Source of the DNA: Anaerolineae bacterium
GTDB lineage: Bacteria; Chloroflexota; Anaerolineae; Anaerolineales; Villigracilaceae
Length of the DNA stretch: 64,000 nucleotides
Direction: 5' to 3'
Assembly: GCA_022013685.1 (NCBI GenBank)
Contig: JAKLPV010000085.1
Location: forward strand, 62,001 to 126,000
Part shown: one piece after another, positions 61,671-64,000 of the stretch
How positions within the stretch are numbered: the first letter of the stretch is position 1
How the letters are laid out: the number at the start of each line of letters is the position of its first letter
Translations under genes and position numbers: made by a program
The notes under the pieces: model-generated
What the model saw: only the letters and a program-made list of their open reading frames with translations
The model's database searches: none
Told to the model about the DNA's origin: nothing

Positions 61671-62663
61671 TCACTCGCGTTTTTCTCCAGATTCAATCAA
61701 CTCACGGCGGATTTTACGGTAGGCGATGATCGGCCCGTCACCGGGGATGAGCTTTTCGCCAATATCCAGATCAGAGCGCAGTGGCCGCTGGGTAATGACG
61801 ACCGGCCTGTCCTGCCGTTCTATAACAAAGTTGCCAATTTTGCCAAAAAACTCATTGATCTGGCGCAGCACTGGTGTTTTGATCTTGTGATAATAACGCA
61901 GGTACATGAGCGTGTTTTCGTTGTCAATCGGGGCAAAAGCCACCAGCACACGGATGTCTTCCGCGATCCAGTTGTGCCATAAGTTGGGGTAAATAAATTG
62001 CAAAAAAGGGTGACGTGTCGGTTCAGGCAGTTCCGCTGCCCGGCGTGGCTTTTGGCCCTCATCTTTTTCGTTGAAAACCCACAAGTCGAGCAGGGTTTGA
62101 CCTTCGACTGGCTGGCTGACTTTTGTCAGCGGGCCATTGACCAGCATCTTGCCTCCGCGCCCGATGGTGGTGCGGTGGACAAAGGGCAGGTGTACCACAT
62201 CCAACTGGTTCTCAATGGCGCGCGAATAATGTGTCGCCCAGGGGTCGCGCAGGGTGGCATAGACAAAATCTGGCCCGATGGCCTCGAAAAACGGCAGCGG
62301 CGGGTAGGTTTCACGCCCATTGCCCCACCAGATGTAAACAAACCCGTGCGCCTCGCGGGTTTCATAGGCGTGCGCTCTCATCGCTTTGGGCGGCTCGGCG
62401 TTCCTGCCGTTGGCCGGAATATAGGTGCAGGCACCGCTTTGGTCGTACTCGAAACCGTGAAATGGGCATTGAATCGCATCCCCTTTGACACCTCCAATCG
62501 AAAGTGCCACTCCGCGGTGTGGACACAGATCGCTCATCACCGCAGCTTTGCCCGCGCTGTCACGCCAGGCGACCATCTTCTCGCCCATGCGCGTCACGCC
62601 AATTGGCTTGCCCATTTTGATCTCATTTGATTCGAGGATGACATACCACTGGTTTTGAATCAT
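61671..62663 (-). CDS. Rieske non-haem iron oxygenase, alpha-type
   Basis: A 330-residue oxygenase subunit. The Rieske 2Fe-2S motif is visible as LCPHRGVALSIGG (C-x-H) and IQCPFHGFEY (C-x2-H), about 17 residues apart; the mononuclear iron site is in ENQLDVVHLPFVH, with D-x2-H-x4-H. This matches phenylpropionate/PAO-type dioxygenases or chlorophyllide-like oxygenases; the substrate is unknown. ATG 62663 (MIQNQWYVIL) follows GGAG at 6 bp; the longer frame from 62729 includes the promoter region. It is divergent from the 62732 gene and convergent with the lipoprotein gene. Confidence 0.9.
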   Translation of the reverse strand: MIQNQWYVILESNEIKMGKPIGVTRMGEKMVAWRDSAGKAAVMSDLCPHRGVALSIGGVKGDAIQCPFHGFEYDQSGACTYIPANGRNAEPPKAMRAHAYETREAHGFVYIWWGNGRETYPPLPFFEAIGPDFVYATLRDPWATHYSRAIENQLDVVHLPFVHRTTIGRGGKMLVNGPLTKVSQPVEGQTLLDLWVFNEKDEGQKPRRAAELPEPTRHPFLQFIYPNLWHNWIAEDIRVLVAFAPIDNENTLMYLRYYHKIKTPVLRQINEFFGKIGNFVIERQDRPVVITQRPLRSDLDIGEKLIPGDGPIIAYRKIRRELIESGEKRE

Positions 62664-62680
62664 TGCGCTCTCCATCAAAG

Positions 62681-62731
62681 AATTGTATTTTTCTTCACAA
62701 TTGTATATCTTTTTCCGGTTAGAATACAATT
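62681..62731. promoter_or_regulatory. Divergent promoter with AATTGTAT boxes
   Basis: AATTGTAT occurs at 62681-62688 and 62699-62706, and its reverse ATACAATT at 62724-62731, the last touching the start codon of the plus-strand gene. The repeats suggest an operator for the Rieske and NAGPA-type genes. TAGAAT at 62720-62725 is a possible -10 for the plus strand, which would place the transcript start at or near the ATG. Confidence 0.5.
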
Positions 62732-63604
62732 ATGAAACGTTACTGGTGGATATTCCCTTTACTTTTTACTTTTGCCTGCCTGGGCCTGTTTGTCTATTTT
62801 TATTATGCCAGCCGCCCGGCCATGGTCGAGATGCGCGATGAGATTTATCCTGGCGTCACCTATTACCGGCGGGTTCATTACTTGCCGCGCACCATGGTTG
62901 CCCATATCGTGACGGTTGATTTGCGCGTGAGTGGTGTGGATGTGTTCGTCACGCCGCCAGATCGGCGCGGACGGGAGGCTGATTCCGCGCTGGATGCGCG
63001 TTCCACCTCCCAGTTCGCCCGCGAATTTGGGGTCCAGGTTGCCATTAACGGAGATGGGTTTACGCCCTGGTGGTCCAACACTCCCTGGGATTATTATCCG
63101 CGTGTGGGTGAGCCGGTCAGCCCGTTGGGTTTTGCCGCTTCGCGCCGGTTGCAGTATGGCTCGTCTGAGCGCAAATACCCGACATTGTATATCAACGAAA
63201 AAAAAGAAGCCTCTTTTGGCACAGCGATTGGAAAGGTACACACGGCAATTTCTGGCTTGAGTTGGCTGGTTCAAGATAAACAACCTGTTCCTGACCTGAA
63301 CGATACCCGCACCGCCCCACGCACCGCCATTGGCCTGGACGGCCCCGGTACCCGCCTGATCCTGATCGTGGTCGATGGCCGCCAGCCCTTGTACAGTGAG
63401 GGCGTCACCGTCCAGGAAATGGCCGATCTGATGATTTTCTACGGCGGCGACAATGCCATTAACCTGGATGGCGGCGGCTCGTCCACGATGGTCATCCAGG
63501 ACCCTGCGACGGGCGAGTACAGGGTGATGAACTCGCCAATTAATTTCATCTGGGGACGCGAAAGACCGGTAGCCAACCATTTTGGCGTCTTTGCAGCGCC
63601 GTAA
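62732..63604 (+). CDS. Phosphodiester glycosidase (NAGPA) domain protein
   Basis: A 290-residue exported protein with an N-terminal membrane anchor (about 5-27, WIFPLLFTFACLGLFVYFYY) and a NAGPA domain. Diagnostic are AINGDGF, PRTAIGLDGPGTRLILIVVD and the tail GGDNAINLDGGGSSTMVI. The domain is found in the enzyme that uncovers mannose-6-phosphate and in bacterial proteins linked to cell-wall glycans. The ATG at 62732 has no Shine-Dalgarno; the transcript may be leaderless. Confidence 0.9.
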   Translation: MKRYWWIFPLLFTFACLGLFVYFYYASRPAMVEMRDEIYPGVTYYRRVHYLPRTMVAHIVTVDLRVSGVDVFVTPPDRRGREADSALDARSTSQFAREFGVQVAINGDGFTPWWSNTPWDYYPRVGEPVSPLGFAASRRLQYGSSERKYPTLYINEKKEASFGTAIGKVHTAISGLSWLVQDKQPVPDLNDTRTAPRTAIGLDGPGTRLILIVVDGRQPLYSEGVTVQEMADLMIFYGGDNAINLDGGGSSTMVIQDPATGEYRVMNSPINFIWGRERPVANHFGVFAAP

Positions 63605-63630
63605 CCAGCATCACACACAAAGGAGCTTGC

Positions 63631-64000
63631 ATGTCTGAAGAGTTACGCACCATGGTCGAAATCGGCTTCAATATTCTATATCTGATTGTCATCTGGGTTA
63701 TGGTTATTCTGATGACGCGCCGCCTGGGCGGGGTTGATAAGAAACATCATCGCGTGGCAAATCTTTTCCGTTGGGCGTTTTTGCTGCTGGCGGTTGGCGA
63801 CACCGGCCATGTCGGTTTCCGTGTGCTGGCCTATGCCCGGGGCGGTCTGGAACAGAACGGCTTGCTGGTCGGCCTGGGCGCGCTGGCGACGGCCGTGACT
63901 GTTACCCTTTTCTATGTGCTCATGCTTTATATCTGGAAGGAGCGTTATCATGCTTCTTTTGGTTGGTTCGAGTACCTGCTCTTGGGCTCCGTGCCTGTCC
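63631..64000 (+). CDS. Membrane protein, C-terminus beyond window
   Basis: The first 123 codons of a protein starting MSEELRTMVEIGFNILYLIV at ATG 63631 with AAAGGAG 8 bp upstream; it runs past the right edge. Hydrophobic helices lie at about 11-27, 45-65 and 75-95, joined by short charged loops (TRRLGGVDKKHHR). No family is recognised from this part. It follows the NAGPA gene by 26 bp and may be co-transcribed. Confidence 0.75.
   Translation, partial: MSEELRTMVEIGFNILYLIVIWVMVILMTRRLGGVDKKHHRVANLFRWAFLLLAVGDTGHVGFRVLAYARGGLEQNGLLVGLGALATAVTVTLFYVLMLYIWKERYHASFGWFEYLLLGSVPV

Overview
The window looks like chromosomal DNA of a free-living bacterium, most likely Chloroflexota of the Anaerolineae type. 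This is inferred from gene content: ECF sigma and zinc-finger anti-sigma pairs, many exported proteins with Pro/Thr-rich linkers behind a lipobox, a short EF-Ts, GlpX-type fructose bisphosphatase, and YwbE and HypABF genes in small transcription units. There is no rRNA, no CRISPR array and no intact insertion sequence. Genes lie on both strands in short operons, and many ends carry clear intrinsic terminators.

Left part (1-13 kb): the 5' end of an NAD(P)-binding epimerase-like gene, an MFS exporter overlapping comEC, NADP-isocitrate dehydrogenase, a six-domain membrane histidine kinase, an FtsB/DivIC-like septum protein, tRNA-Leu(CAG), a Ctp-type S41 protease, a YugP-type zinc peptidase, a permuted NlpC/P60-like hydrolase and a frameshifted methyltransferase. 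Middle-left (13-25 kb): a PLP enzyme, a nitroreductase, hydrogenase maturation genes hypA-hypB-hypF (no hypCDE or hydrogenase in view), a coiled-coil protein with a gyrase-CTD-like propeller next to an Hsp70-like ATPase, a lipoprotein metallo-hydrolase and a three-gene ABC exporter carrying a REP-like palindromic element.

Middle (25-42 kb): RF3, YwbE, two tiny membrane-protein genes, and between them a convincing yybP-ykoY (manganese) riboswitch with its own promoter and terminator. Next come a secreted HExxH metalloprotease and the translation/envelope cluster rpsB-tsf-pyrH-frr-uppS-cdsA, followed by glpX and tRNA-Asn(GTT). A frameshifted LexA/S24-type repressor remnant abuts the tRNA. An ECF sigma/anti-sigma pair, a membrane protein behind a tandem palindrome array, and threonine synthase follow.

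Right part (42-64 kb): a nine-gene minus-strand run headed by a PadR regulator encodes flavodoxin-fold oxidoreductases, a polyferredoxin, a 32-codon mini-ferredoxin and three serine hydrolases. On the plus strand lies a two-component signalling locus embedded among large exported proteins: an SGNH-like hydrolase, a NarL-type regulator, a PDZ-containing membrane kinase, a stand-alone receiver, and three surface or lipoproteins. Five helically phased CGGTAC-type boxes sit between the kinase and the receiver gene. The window ends with a Rieske oxygenase, a phosphodiester-glycosidase-domain protein and the start of a membrane protein.

The strongest candidate for something undescribed is the riboswitch-controlled 75-residue membrane protein at 28.3-28.7 kb. 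Two genes are broken by what looks like loss of one A in a short A-run, so sequence error should be excluded before calling them pseudogenes.
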